Below are positions 26,270 to 36,519 of a stretch of DNA of 64,000 bases, in pieces; the first letter of the stretch is position 1, and each line of letters opens with the position of its first letter. A program made the translations under genes and the position numbers. Under the pieces are notes generated by a model. The model did not search any database. It was not told the DNA's origin and was given only the letters and a program-made list of their open reading frames with translations. Origin of the DNA: Hydra vulgaris. Its lineage: Eukaryota; Cnidaria; Hydrozoa; Anthoathecata; Hydridae. Location: NCBI RefSeq assembly GCF_038396675.1, contig NC_088924.1, positions 33,941,501-34,005,500 on the forward strand, given 5' to 3'.

Positions 26270-27315
26270 CAACTTATAAACTAATTACTAAAACACCCAA
26301 AATGTAGTTTATTTTACCTTAACGTTGTAGTAATCGAAAAATAATAGGCTTCTATCAAAATAAGGCTCCTAATTTTAATTACATACCATTTAGTAGGATT
26401 AAATTTATAGAAACACCAACGAAACTGCATCACAATGTTTATATTAGAACGTTTTTGAGTAGGACATTTAATGATCAAATATTTTAAAATATTGAATGAT
26501 GTAAACGTAGGAGGCAGGGTAGTGTAGTAGCGGTTGAATTTGTATGCTTTAGCAGATTAGAAAACAAAACCACAACAGCAAAACAATTGCATTAGAAAAT
26601 GTTGAATTGGTTCGAAATTAACCAAAAGCAAATCAAATGTCAACAAATATGTCTTAAGATGATTTTCGTTGATAAATAATTTATTTTTATTCGTATCCAG
26701 GTTTTTAAAATAAATTATGTCATTTATTTATTTATTGAAGTTAACTCAAATGACTTAACACTTTTATGAGAAAATAAAATAAGAAGTTCATTTTTATTTT
26801 TTTGCCAAACATCTTTATTTCTATATATTAAAAAGTATTTTTTAACTTTACAAGAAGTTTAAAGATTTTTGCGCTTAACTTTTGTGTTTTTGCGATAGTT
26901 AGGTAAATTCTGGAAAAATTTAAACATTAAAATTTAAAGAAAAGAAAGTTACCAAAACGAAAGGTTATCAGAAATAAAATTTCAACAACTTGTTTGTTGT
27001 CCACTTACTCTGAACGAGTGAAAATGAATTTAAAAATGTGTATTAGTTTGGACGAAAATGAGTGTTTTTTTTTTGTTACAATTCTCTAATTAATGTACTC
27101 TTTTGCAAAGCATTATTTGATATAGATATTTCAACTGTTTGGAGTTTGCTCCGTGTCTAGAAGTTATCTTAAGAAGCTAAAAGCGGTTTTTGTACTTTAT
27201 ATACTGAATTATTAAATTTCATATTTTACTAGAAAAAATATACTTTTTGACGGTGTTTGGCAAACTCAGAGTTAGCAAAATCATGTATTATGTATAAAAA
27301 AATTCGGTACCGATT
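26270..27315. other. Stretch without recognised genes
   Basis: AT-rich upstream region of glycine-rich gene 1. A degenerate tRNA-like word (GGTAGTGTAGTAGCGGTTGA, about 26518) may be a SINE remnant. Nothing else could be supported. Confidence 0.35.
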
Positions 27316-28330
27316 TAGGGCCGGATTAAGGGTTAAGTTGGCCTGAGGCTAAATATTTGATGTGAGCCTACGGTGTATTACTAGAAAACTCTAAAATTTC
27401 TAAGTAACAAAGTACTTATTGTAATTAGTACTTTTTAATGAAAAAGTATTTTTTCTTTTAAATTTGACAATATGACAAATCTATGAAATAAGTTGCAAAT
27501 AGTTCTTTCTTCTAAAACCATTGACTAAATCTGGAGTACTAGTCCTGTCTCTTTCTTATTCATAATTGCCGTAGGTTGTTTTGCTTCCAATTGCGTGTCA
27601 GCTTTTTCAGAAGTTTGTTCAGACACACTGACAAGAATCTGTTGATATGTTTCGCATTCTTTCTATTGTGCATCAGAGTAGATTCCATCGCTGTGTTGAT
27701 GCAGAGGAAAATACAAAAAGTGTTGAAATGAAATCAAAAAAATAAACTGCAACTAGGCAGCTGTCGACAACATTTTGACTAAAAAGGTTTTGGGAATGCC
27801 TCTAACACGGAATGTATATAGCTAAACTGTTTGGTGACAATCCAGGCTTGCATAAAATTGTATTTTGCACTCATACTTGATGCTTTTTCATATAATTTTC
27901 CTCAACAGTTTGTAATATCACTCTCTTCTAAAAATGCAAGTAGCATTTTTTTTGCTAAGCTCTCGCCAGTACGCTCATATATTGGAATAAATTTTATAAA
28001 ACGTTCAACTGGTCGGGTTGCTATTACATATCAAATTATCAATGTTAAATGGTCTGAATGTGACACATCCGGTGTTGAGTCTACTGAGACAGAACAGTAT
28101 TTTGCATCTTTAATTTCTTGTATGACCTGTCTCATTGCCTGATTACTTATTTATCACCAGTTGTTGGTAAAAAACGTGGTATTTGTCCTCTATCTTTGTT
28201 AGCACGTTGTTGAATGTGTTCTGAAAGAAATTGATTATAATCTGCAAGTGACTCCGAACGTGTTAGGTTGTCATTGTTCACAGAACCAAAAATCTTGTCC
28301 TTTCCACAAAAACGCAAGACCTCCCGGCAA
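27316..28330 (-). pseudogene. hAT-type (DUF4371-like) transposase relic
   Basis: Read on the minus strand, 27831-28142 and its neighbours contain VSVDSTPDVSH, then YVIATRPVERFIKFIP, then a degraded GKLYEKASSMSAKYNFMQA. These match the DUF4371/hAT pattern (DSTPD.SH, PVERF, YDNASNMSGKY.G.QA). The second Asp motif has become YEKAS. Further on, SASTQRWNLL (about 27680) fits the family's ST.RW motif. Multiple stops and frame changes. The word TAGGGCCGGATTAAG at 27316 resembles a hAT end and probably marks the 3' terminus. The 5' part upstream of 28330 is missing. Confidence 0.65.
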
Positions 28331-28650
28331 CAATAATTTGATTTTACTTAAAATCCGTTTAAGCAGATGAAGCCTATAGTCCAATACTGCCAAGCAAACA
28401 GTGTTTTAGTGGAATTGAAAATTTTTATTCATCGGTTACTTAGTGGACCATTAATGGCAGCGCTATAAATGGCCTACAGATAACTTTCTGACATGTTTAT
28501 AATAGCTAGACATCGGCTGCCACTGATGGTCACCGATCAAAATGCCTATATAGGACTGCAAATCCACTTCGACAATGTTTGCTGGGTAGTCAATATTATC
28601 AGTTTGAAAAGTTTCAGTTTATGCTGTGCTACTTGTATCAGAAACAATAT

Positions 28651-28735
28651 GAGCAGCCGTGGTGCGGTGTATAGAGCGCTTGCTTTAGAAGCAAGTGATC
28701 CGGGGCTTAAGGCGACCGTATTTCAAGCCTTCAAA
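28651..28735 (+). mobile_element. tRNA-derived SINE head fragment
   Basis: The sequence GCAGCCGTGGTGCGGTGTAT followed by AGAGCGCTTGCTTTAGAAGC is the same tRNA-like head as the SINE at 33744, with an A-box-like TGGTGCGGTG. The T-arm is mutated and the SINE body is missing. Not a working tRNA. Confidence 0.6.
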
Positions 28736-28879
28736 CTACAAACCAATATCAGCGATACCATGCTTTTCTAAGTAACTCGAACGCATAATGTATTATAGAC
28801 TTAACAGCTACTTAATTGTAAATAAAATGTTGTACAACAAGCAGTTTAGACTTAAAAAATTCAACTGGTCACGCTTTGA

Positions 28880-29067
28880 CCAAGAAAGTTAATCATGTAA
28901 TCAATACTTTTAATGATGGCTGTGTGACAGTTTTTATTGATCTGTCTGAAGTCATTGACACAGTAATCCATGTCATTCTTCTAAAATTATTTGAACAATA
29001 TGGAATAAAGAAAAATAGTTTAATTTTTTCTTTATTCCGTATTGAAAATATATTTATGTATAAATAA
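28880..29067 (+). pseudogene. Non-LTR reverse-transcriptase fragment, duplicate copy
   Basis: Same relic as at 23935-24330: NHVINTFNDGCVTVFIDLSE then VIDTVIHVILLKLFEQYGIK. Here the motif-A region reads VIDTVIH, closer to the functional consensus, and the frame stays open longer. The continuation (FICNRLSLDVKK-like) lies beyond a foldback arm, near 30130. Confidence 0.6.
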
Positions 29068-30735
29068 ACAATAGTTTAGTGCAGTTTAGCTTATTTCGCC
29101 GTTTATATAAATTTACAATGTACACAAATTTAAGAAAATATATAAATGGCTGAAGCGAGAGGACGATATAAATCAACCTTGTCACCGAGCCCCATCAGAA
29201 ACGCTTCTAAATATCCGTACCTAAATTCTACCTAAATATACGTACCATACCAATACCTAAATACCCACAGCATCACAGAAAAAACAACAACAAATGACGT
29301 CACGTAAGATGTCGAGAAACAAATAAAGAATTAAAATTAAAAAAAATGAAAATAAAATTAAAAAATAAAAGAAATCATTAATATAAAATAATGTAAAAAC
29401 GACAAAACTTCTCGCTTTTGTTTTTACACAGGTTGTAATTCAAATTTAAAATAAATGAAATTTGTGTTGCAACATCATGAAACACTGATATTTTATAAAA
29501 AATTACATAAACCACCTTATTTCTTACACTGAAGCGTTAAAAAGAACTTGAATATAGAATATAATATACAAAGTAAATGTAATATACAAAAAATAAATAT
29601 ATATATAATATACAAAACATTGTATACAGCAAGAGTCTGCATATTTAAATTAAACGAATGTAAATGTAATCTTCAATGAAAGTGTGAAAAAGTCATTGAA
29701 ATTGCTAATATCATTTGATTTTATTCCATTTGTTTAATGATCAAGATATTAAAGGTGCTAATTTTGTTTAACAATTTCTAAAAAAGGGAGAAAAGACCTA
29801 CTATATTAAAATCCGTACGTACTAAATGACGTCTTAATTTAGATTTGACTTGCGGAACTGTATTTTCTTTAATATTCAACAATATGCTGAAAATATTTGC
29901 ACAATATACCCAGGAAAAAAAGTTCTATAGAATTTCTCTTTATTTTATAGAAAATAAAGTTTTATTGCTATAAAACTTTATTTTCTATAAAATAAAAAGT
30001 AGAAAAAAAAGTTCTATTGGAATTTCTATAGAAATTAACAGAGATTCCATAATTAACAGAGATTACATAAGTATTAAAAGAATACTTATGAAACAAACTC
30101 TTTAATGTAGTTAATGACAAGGCAAGCAATATAAAAGATTAGTTTATTTGTAACAGACTCTCACTTGATGTTAAAAAAACTAAACTTATTTTATTTCACA
30201 AACTAACTAAAACAGAAAACCTTCTTTTAAGCTTACCTGATCTGAAAATATATGAAATAAGTATATTTAGACAAACATCTGTACACTTCTAAAATGTTAT
30301 TTTAGATGAACATTTATGATGAAAGAAAACTATTTTAAATTTGAATTACAACCTGTGTAAAAACAAAAGCGAGAAGTTTTGTCGTTTTTACATTATTTTA
30401 TTTTAATGATTTCTTTTATTTTTTTCATTTTATTTTCATTTTTTTTAATTTTAATTCTTTATTTGTTTCTCGACGTCTTACGTGACGTCATTTGTTGTTG
30501 TTTTTTTCTGTGGTGCTGTGGGTATTTAGGTATTGGTATGGTACGTATATTTAGGTAGCATTTAGGTACGGATATTTAGAAGCGTTTCTGATGGGGCTCG
30601 GTGACAAGGTTGCTTTATGTCGTCCTCTCGCTTCAGCCATTTATATATTTTCTTAAATTTGTGTACATTGCAAATTTTTATAAACGGCGAAATAAGCTAA
30701 ACTGCACTAAACTATTGTTTATTTATACATAAATA
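29046..30735. mobile_element. Foldback element with 0.4-kb inverted arms
   Basis: The left arm 29046-29453 (TATTTATGTATAAATAAACA start) reappears inverted at 30331-30735. The arms contain TGACGTCA and a GAAGCGAGAGGACG segment. The 0.88-kb interior holds host sequence that continues the RT relic (about 30055-30260), so either the arms are two solo insertions in opposite orientation or the element captured its host. Inside, 29939-29996 is a 26-base hairpin. No coding region. Confidence 0.7.
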
Positions 30736-31738
30736 TTTATATCTATACTGTCCTGTGAAGTACAAAAGAAATGTAATTTGCAAACTCTTTATCTCTGTTG
30801 TAATCCGTATTATCAGTTTTGCGGATCGCATCTCTCAGTAGAACTGCAAACATATACAAACTAAATGTAATTAAATGTTGTGTTTTGTGTATATACAGAA
30901 AAAAAAATTATCGTTAACCGTCTTAGAAAAACTTTTTACTGCGAAACATTATCAATTAATACGTTTAGAAAAATAGTAAATTTTTAATAATTCTTTATGT
31001 CAAACAAACTTTAATCAAATTTTTATTGACTTTCCGGCATCTTTTGAAAATTTTCTTTTGCCGTATTTCGATTTTGATCTATCTTTTACTTTTCACCATT
31101 TTATAAATAAACTAAAAAACATTATTCTTTCATTATATTAGATATTGCGTTAAAATTAATAGTGTAAAACAAAAAATGTTTTTTACATTAATTTTGTGAC
31201 TTTAATATTCTACATCTCTATAAAGTTTACTCGCACTTATTTTTTATATTGTTTCTATACGTTTTATTAAATATATGTTGCTTTACGTCTATATAAAACT
31301 CTGATGAGGAGTGATATTTCCCAACATGCATAGTTTATATGCATTGTACTTCTGTGAAAGTTTATTTATGTCTTGAATATTTAGCTGTATTATATTATCT
31401 GGTACATTTTTAGCTTGGGGGCACTAATTAACGCTAAACTCATTTATTATATAGCTATGGATTATTTTATTTTATTGCATGAAAAAACAAGACGTATAAT
31501 TTTTTCATAAATTTTTCTAAACACAAAAGAGTACATGGTTTTCCATTTTTTTAAAATTACATAACGTCCTATTTGTTAAAGTTACAACAACTTTATTAAA
31601 ATTCGAGCACGATGCAAAAGTAAGCGATCGTTTTAATCTAAACAAACAAAAAAATAGTGTTTAGTAAAAACCACTATATCATATGTAACAATTTTCAAAT
31701 TACATTAAAAAAAATTGATTTAAAAAATGTTGCATACC

Positions 31739-31883
31739 TTATTTGCCTTTGCCTCTTCCTCTGTGATTGCCACCACCTCTGTGTTCAACTCCTCCTCTGT
31801 TATGACCTCTGCCTCTATTTTGGTTTCCACCTCCTCCATCTTCTTCACCTCCGCCTCCTCCTGCTCCACCGCCTCCTCCTCCT
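31739..31883 (-). pseudogene. Truncated copy of glycine-rich gene 1, last exon only
   Basis: Homologous to 25349-25607 but with a shorter glycine run. The minus frame reads a Gly tract, EEDGGGGNQN, then RGRGHNRGGVEHRGGGNHRG and a stop at 31739. An AG lies just upstream (CATTCAG). The first three exons and the promoter are absent, because the duplication breaks within the glycine run. It could only be expressed by joining a new upstream exon; none was seen. A duplicate gene fragment. Confidence 0.75.
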
Positions 31884-32911
31884 CTGAATGAATTTGCAGC
31901 CTATCCTTCTCCATTTTTGGGAAAATACAAAACTTCTTTGTACATACTTGGAAAAAAAAAGAAACCACTGACCAGATTGACATAGGAAATAGAAAAGGCT
32001 ACGTTTAAGTTAATTGCATCTGTTAGAATATAATTTTAAAACATCTGTTAAAATATAAAGATGTAAAATATAAAGATGTAAAAATACTGAATAGTTAGTG
32101 TTTAGATTGACTTTCAATTTGAAGCACAAATCTGTCATTATTAGAGTTAAGATTGATCAAAGCCTTTTTATCTCTTTAGAAAACAAATTAAATATATAAT
32201 CAGAGGATTATAAAATATAAAATGATATTGGTATACTGAAATTATTTAGTTCATGGTTTGAAGCATAAGTGCTGCAAATCAAGCGCTTTAAAAGACCTTA
32301 CATCATTGGTATCGGAACAAGGTATGCGCAGTGCAGAACAGGTGGCTTTTTCCATAATCAATGAAAAAATGAACATAGAACACGTAAATTAAGATGATTT
32401 TCTTTAGCCAACTGTAGACAACTTCTGATGATAAGTTGGTCGTCCTTAGAACATTGGAGACAGAGATAAAATCTAGCAAATCCCTTTTGAAATATTCAAG
32501 CAACTTCGAATAAATCTTAATCTTTCTAACAGAGGAACTATAAAACTATTTTCAAATCTTAACAAGGCCACAGAAAAGAGAATTTTCCAGTCAGAAGTGA
32601 TAAATTACTTTTAGGTTTTGAATTTCAACTGTATAAAGTTGTTACGGTGTTCAGTTCATGAAATTTAAATTTGGGGATAAAAAGAATAATAGAAGCCTGG
32701 TTTTTGTAAAAGATTCTTTAATTTTCTTTTGTATATTTTTTTATGAACGTTATAAGTTAGAGAGTATTGAATATAATTACGAGTATCAATTAATGGAGGT
32801 GGAGTTTCTTTGAAAGTATGTGTTAATGTCTTTGATGCAGATAAACTTGAATTTAACAGTAATAATATAGAGGAGTAAACGTCAGGATCAGACTAAAATA
32901 TTGGGTCTGGT
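31884..32911. other. Stretch without recognised genes
   Basis: AT-rich. No domain or repeat recognised. A 66-residue minus-strand frame at 32303-32503 has no support. Confidence 0.35.
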
Positions 32912-33139
32912 GTGCAACATATACAATTTACTGCTATTGCTGAAGATATTCCTGAAACATTTCAAAATATAAAGCAGTTTTTAGATTTTACCCAGATCGA
33001 TAGCCTGGATTTTCATATTGCATGGGATTTGAAGTTGGCTAACATAATTATGGGCTTATCTGACCAGGGTGGCATCCATGAATTTTTAGAGACTCAAGTG
33101 GGATTTCAACGTGATTTATTCGTGATTGGATTAATATAA
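32912..33139 (+). pseudogene. Relic fragment related to the transposase at 44.4-47.1 kb
   Basis: Open stretch of 75 residues with IAEDIPETFQNIKQFLD, then FHIAWDLKLANIIMGLS. This aligns with ETHSNLTVLTEKLQ and SLASDLKLINILLGIS in the gene at 44402-47057, around its putative second catalytic Asp. Here the residue before that Asp is W and the following zinc-type CAWC segment is missing. A lone piece of a second copy of that family; no ends seen. Confidence 0.45.
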
Positions 33140-33224
33140 AAAAACAAATTTAAAAAATAATAGAAAGAATGTTATAAAAGGTGACTTTTAGATTTAGAGG
33201 ATTTTAGAGGACTTTTTTTATAGG

Positions 33225-33455
33225 TTTAATGCCCATTTCAATAATTCGACACTTGTCGGGTTTAAACAAGGGTCAATATGCCATATTGACTCAATTCTAT
33301 ATAACTCAAAACTTGGCATCTTCGTGAGGAACTACAGAGACCTTCAAGTATTAAAATTTTTTACATCCAATACTGAGTTTCATAACTCTTTGCTTTACAA
33401 TCAAGAGCTTGCTGACACGTTTCACGAAAGTATTGATTCTGAAGATGAAGAATAA
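33225..33455 (+). CDS. Open frame of unknown nature after a possible splice acceptor
   Basis: From TTTTTATAG at 33215-33223 the frame stays open for 76 codons to TAA at 33453. It reads FNAHFNNSTLVGFKQGSICH and later NTEFHNSLLYNQELADTF, ending in an acidic SIDSEDEE. It has no ATG, so it could only be a 3' exon. It starts inside the left inverted arm of the 33187-34230 element. Not recognised; it may be the last exon of an element gene or chance. Confidence 0.3.
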   Translation, partial: FNAHFNNSTLVGFKQGSICHIDSILYNSKLGIFVRNYRDLQVLKFFTSNTEFHNSLLYNQELADTFHESIDSEDEE

Positions 33456-33743
33456 ATAGACGTCTTTTTTTATTTAAAGTTTGGCTTGCTTTTTAAGTCT
33501 TAGTGTTTCTTAAAAGATTTTTAAAATTGAATATGTTTCTTTTTTCTTTGTATTTAACCTATAACATTTTATAAAATTAATAGTCCTAAATATTTGCAAT
33601 ATAGATATTAAAATAGTTAAAAGTAATTTTTGTTACACTTTGTTTACTCATAAAAATTTTAACCTTCTCTATTATCACAGGTTGCCACAGCTCCTGCAAA
33701 AAATTCTAAAGTCCTCTTTTTTTATAAATCTACTGTAAATTGT

Positions 33744-33946
33744 GCGGCCGTGGCGCAGTGGTTAGAGCGCTTGCTTAAGAAGCAGGAGATCCAGGTTCGA
33801 AACGAGCTCTGGACATATTTTCGCGTCACGGTAAGGAAGGAGGCGTAAACTTCCTGGTTAAATGAACTTCCGCGGTGCTCTGTGACAAAACCGTTAGGTC
33901 TTCTTGGGGCACCTAAATAACAAAAAAAAAAAAAATAAATAAATCC
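33744..33946 (+). mobile_element. tRNA-derived SINE, head type GCGGCCG
   Basis: The tRNA-like head begins GCGGCCGTGGCGCAGTGGTT, with an A-box-like TGGCGCAGTGG and a B-box-like GGTTCGAAACG. It is followed by a body (GCGTCACGGTAAGGAAGGAG, then CTTCTTGGGGCACC) and an A-rich tail (CAAAAA..TAAATAAAT). The 3' side does not pair with the acceptor stem, so this is a SINE and not a tRNA. The related copy at 42733 is inverted. Confidence 0.85.
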
Positions 33947-34355
33947 AGCACTATTCTCTAAAAAGATAAAAATTTAATCAGATCTCCTTTTAACTTCTCT
34001 TTTAATATTTATTTCATTTTTTCATGATAGTATAATGTTAAAAATTCTTTGTCTGCAAAACTGGTTAACGTCTATTAAGGTATTGGGTTTTAAAAATTTA
34101 GAAAATTTTTATATCATTTATCATAAATATGGCATGTTGACCCCTGTTTAAACCCGACAAGTGCCGAATTATTGAAATGGACATTAAACCTATAAAAAAA
34201 AGTCCTCTAAAATCCTCTAAATCTAAAAATACGTTTTGCAGTTTTGCAAGATAAGCCCTCTAAATTAAATGCAAAATCTCTCTAAAATCTTTTAAAATTC
34301 TCTTTTTCTTATAAATATTTTATGTAGCCACTCTATATTCAAAAAGGCTTCTTGC

Positions 34356-34530
34356 CAGGGCCGCTCCGAAGAAAAAGAGAAACTGTTAGTAACCCAAAGT
34401 AAGATTGAATAACCTTTTTATTAAATAAAGTTGATGTTGCAGGAAAAATTTTAAAGAAATGGTATTTTCATAAAAAAAGGCCTCAAAAGTTAAAATGCCC
34501 CAGGCCCCAGTCAGCCTCGAAGCAGCCCTG
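34356..34530. mobile_element. Small hAT-type MITE with 8-base target duplication
   Basis: The ends are CAGGGCCGCTCCGAAG and, inverted, CAGGGCTGCTTCGAGG. The flanking 8-mers are CTTCTTGC (34348-34355) and CTACTTGC (34531-34538), which match at seven of eight positions. An 8-base duplication and CAGGG ends are typical of hAT elements. No coding capacity. Confidence 0.75.
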
Positions 34531-35480
34531 CTACTTGCAGAAAATACCTGTTTTTGGATACAGTTTTGTGACATCTGCATGTGCGAAGTTTGCACTTCGT
34601 CATTAATAACTAAAAAGTTTTTTTTAATTTATACGAAACTCTTATAAAGATATTATATTTTAAGGTGAAAAATGTTTGATAAAATAAACTTCTTTCTAAT
34701 TTTTATTTATAAGCTAATATAAAAAAGTAATAATTAAGTTTATGAATTAATATAAAAACGAATACAGCCGTTATACCGGGGAAAAAACGGCAGGGTCCAA
34801 AAGATCTTCACTTAAAAAAGAAAGTCCAAAATAAAAACTATTGCACGTGATTTAGAAACATAACTTCAATTGCAATATAATAAGGTTATATCCCTATAAG
34901 GCAAAATCCCTTTAAAATTTACGCATTTTTTCGAAAAATCAAAAAATTACATAAAATTAAAAGTTTAATATTGAGTAGGGGAGAGTGGGGCGAAGTGGGA
35001 CGCGGGAGAAGTGGGAAACCCCTATAATTTTATTTCGCAGCAGCGCCTAATTACTGTTATTTAATGTAAACGTATAGATTTCATCTGCTCTTTTTATTAG
35101 ACATCATTTCGACCTCCCTGCACGTGGTGAAAACCCATTTTTTAGAGAGTACCCCAAAAAAGTACTTTTGCTAATAGCCTTATGTATGTATTTATTTTTG
35201 ACTGTTGTTGCACCTTTTTTCTATTTATAGGCAAATGCACTTATCATCTAAATATTAACAATTAAATTTATATTTTAGCTTTAATTGTGTGGCTGTAATT
35301 TTAGTCTTATTTCGTCTTCCCTACATAGGGATGAAGGGGGACAAAGAAAAAAGTCGCTGTCCCACTTCTCCTTAACAGTTTTGCGTTACTTTATAGCGGA
35401 AATTTCTAGAACATTTTAGCTACGCTTTTTTAGAGTTTTCAAAATAAAAATATTAATACGTATAAATATTAATTGAAATA

Positions 35481-36203
35481 CAATACTGCTCAAAAATTTA
35501 GCACACATTAGATTTAAGTTGCGTTTTTTTCTTTAAAAATGAAATAAAAGTAAAAAATAAGAATCTCAGGGTTTTTTAAAAAACGAAACTTTTATTTGAC
35601 TTTTTTAATTACATTAAAAAATCAATTAGCTCTGAAATAAAACAGCGTATTGTAGGACTACATCTTGGTGGTTTCAACAGGTCTGAAATTTCAGAACTGT
35701 TGAAACCACCAAGATGTAGTCCTACAATACGCTGTTTTATTTCAGAGCTAATTGATTTTTTCCCCATCTTATTGGTCAAATAATGGACAAAATTTAAGCG
35801 AAAAATACCAAGTTTATTTCAAATGAGATAATACATACTATGTATATCTTAGAAGCTTTTGTTCAGTTAAAATGTAAAAATGGATAGTTAAATTTACTTT
35901 TTCGTAAAAATTTGACGTCACAAAGTAAAGAGCGGCAGTTAAAAGACAATAGAAGTGCAAGCGTGCTAAACTTATGAGCAGCTTTTTTACACCGCTTTAA
36001 TTAGCGGTCTCTGTTTAAGTTAAAAATAGATGGTTAAATAAACGTAATTTTTTTTTATTTTTTTTTTTCTATTTAAGGTATGTTTTAATTAACTGTAAAA
36101 AAACAAACTGAAATGGCATAAGAAGTTTACCGCCTAAAAATTCAATTAAAAGAAGAAAAATGAAACTTAAATTTTATGTGTGCTAAATTTTTGATCAGCA
36201 TTG
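35481..36203. mobile_element. Non-autonomous Tc1 element with internal hairpin
   Basis: The ends CAATACTGCTCAAAAATTTA and, inverted, CAATGCTGATCAAAAATTTA are flanked by TA. The interior contains the first codons of a Tc1 transposase twice in opposite orientation (35616-35761) and a TGACGTCA (about 35912). It has no complete gene. Confidence 0.85.
35616..35761. repeat. 146-base hairpin made of a Tc1 transposase N-terminus
   Basis: Arms of 73 bases, no spacer, one mismatched pair. The plus arm translates as SISSEIKQRIVGLHLGGFNR, the N-terminal helix-turn-helix of Tc1 transposase. The minus arm repeats it and even retains the ATG start (MGKK before SISS, on the complement near 35755-35770). Confidence 0.9.
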
Positions 36204-36519
36204 TATTTAGTTTTAGTTTTAGTTCTTATACAGTTGATTTAAACAAAATTTGAAAACCTTTATTAAAGATAAATTTGATTTGATTCATCATTATTGCTTG
36301 GAGCAAATTGAGAATTCTTTTTACATCAATAATTTGAAAGCATTTGGAAAGCAAAAGGCATGCATAAAAGTTTTTTTAATCTTAAATAAAATTATAATTT
36401 CATAATAGTATGATATAAGATATAGTAATAACAGTGACCTTAGTACCATAACAAATAAATATTTTTATCAAACCTAATTTCTTTTAAGTTTTAGGTTTAT
36501 AGAAATCTAGAGTTTATAA

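Larger units (their letters stand above)
28755..31883. repeat. Segmental duplication, right copy (interrupted)
   Basis: Direct repeat of 23820-25470. Matching blocks are 28755-29045, 30055-30260 and 30855-31870. They are separated by the foldback arms and unrelated sequence. The copy stops inside the glycine-rich last exon. Confidence 0.75.
33187..34230. mobile_element. Inverted-repeat element, about 1.04 kb, carrying a SINE
   Basis: The segment 33187-33290 (TTTTAGATTTAGAGGATTTT start, including CAATAATTCGACACTTGTCG) recurs inverted at about 34125-34230 with a few changes. The interior holds a short open frame and a nested SINE. Class unknown. Confidence 0.65.

Noticed and set aside
33744-33816. 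Possible tRNA gene with A and B boxes
   Set aside because: The 3' side does not pair with the GCGGCCG acceptor strand, and the unit continues into a body with an A-rich tail. It is a SINE.
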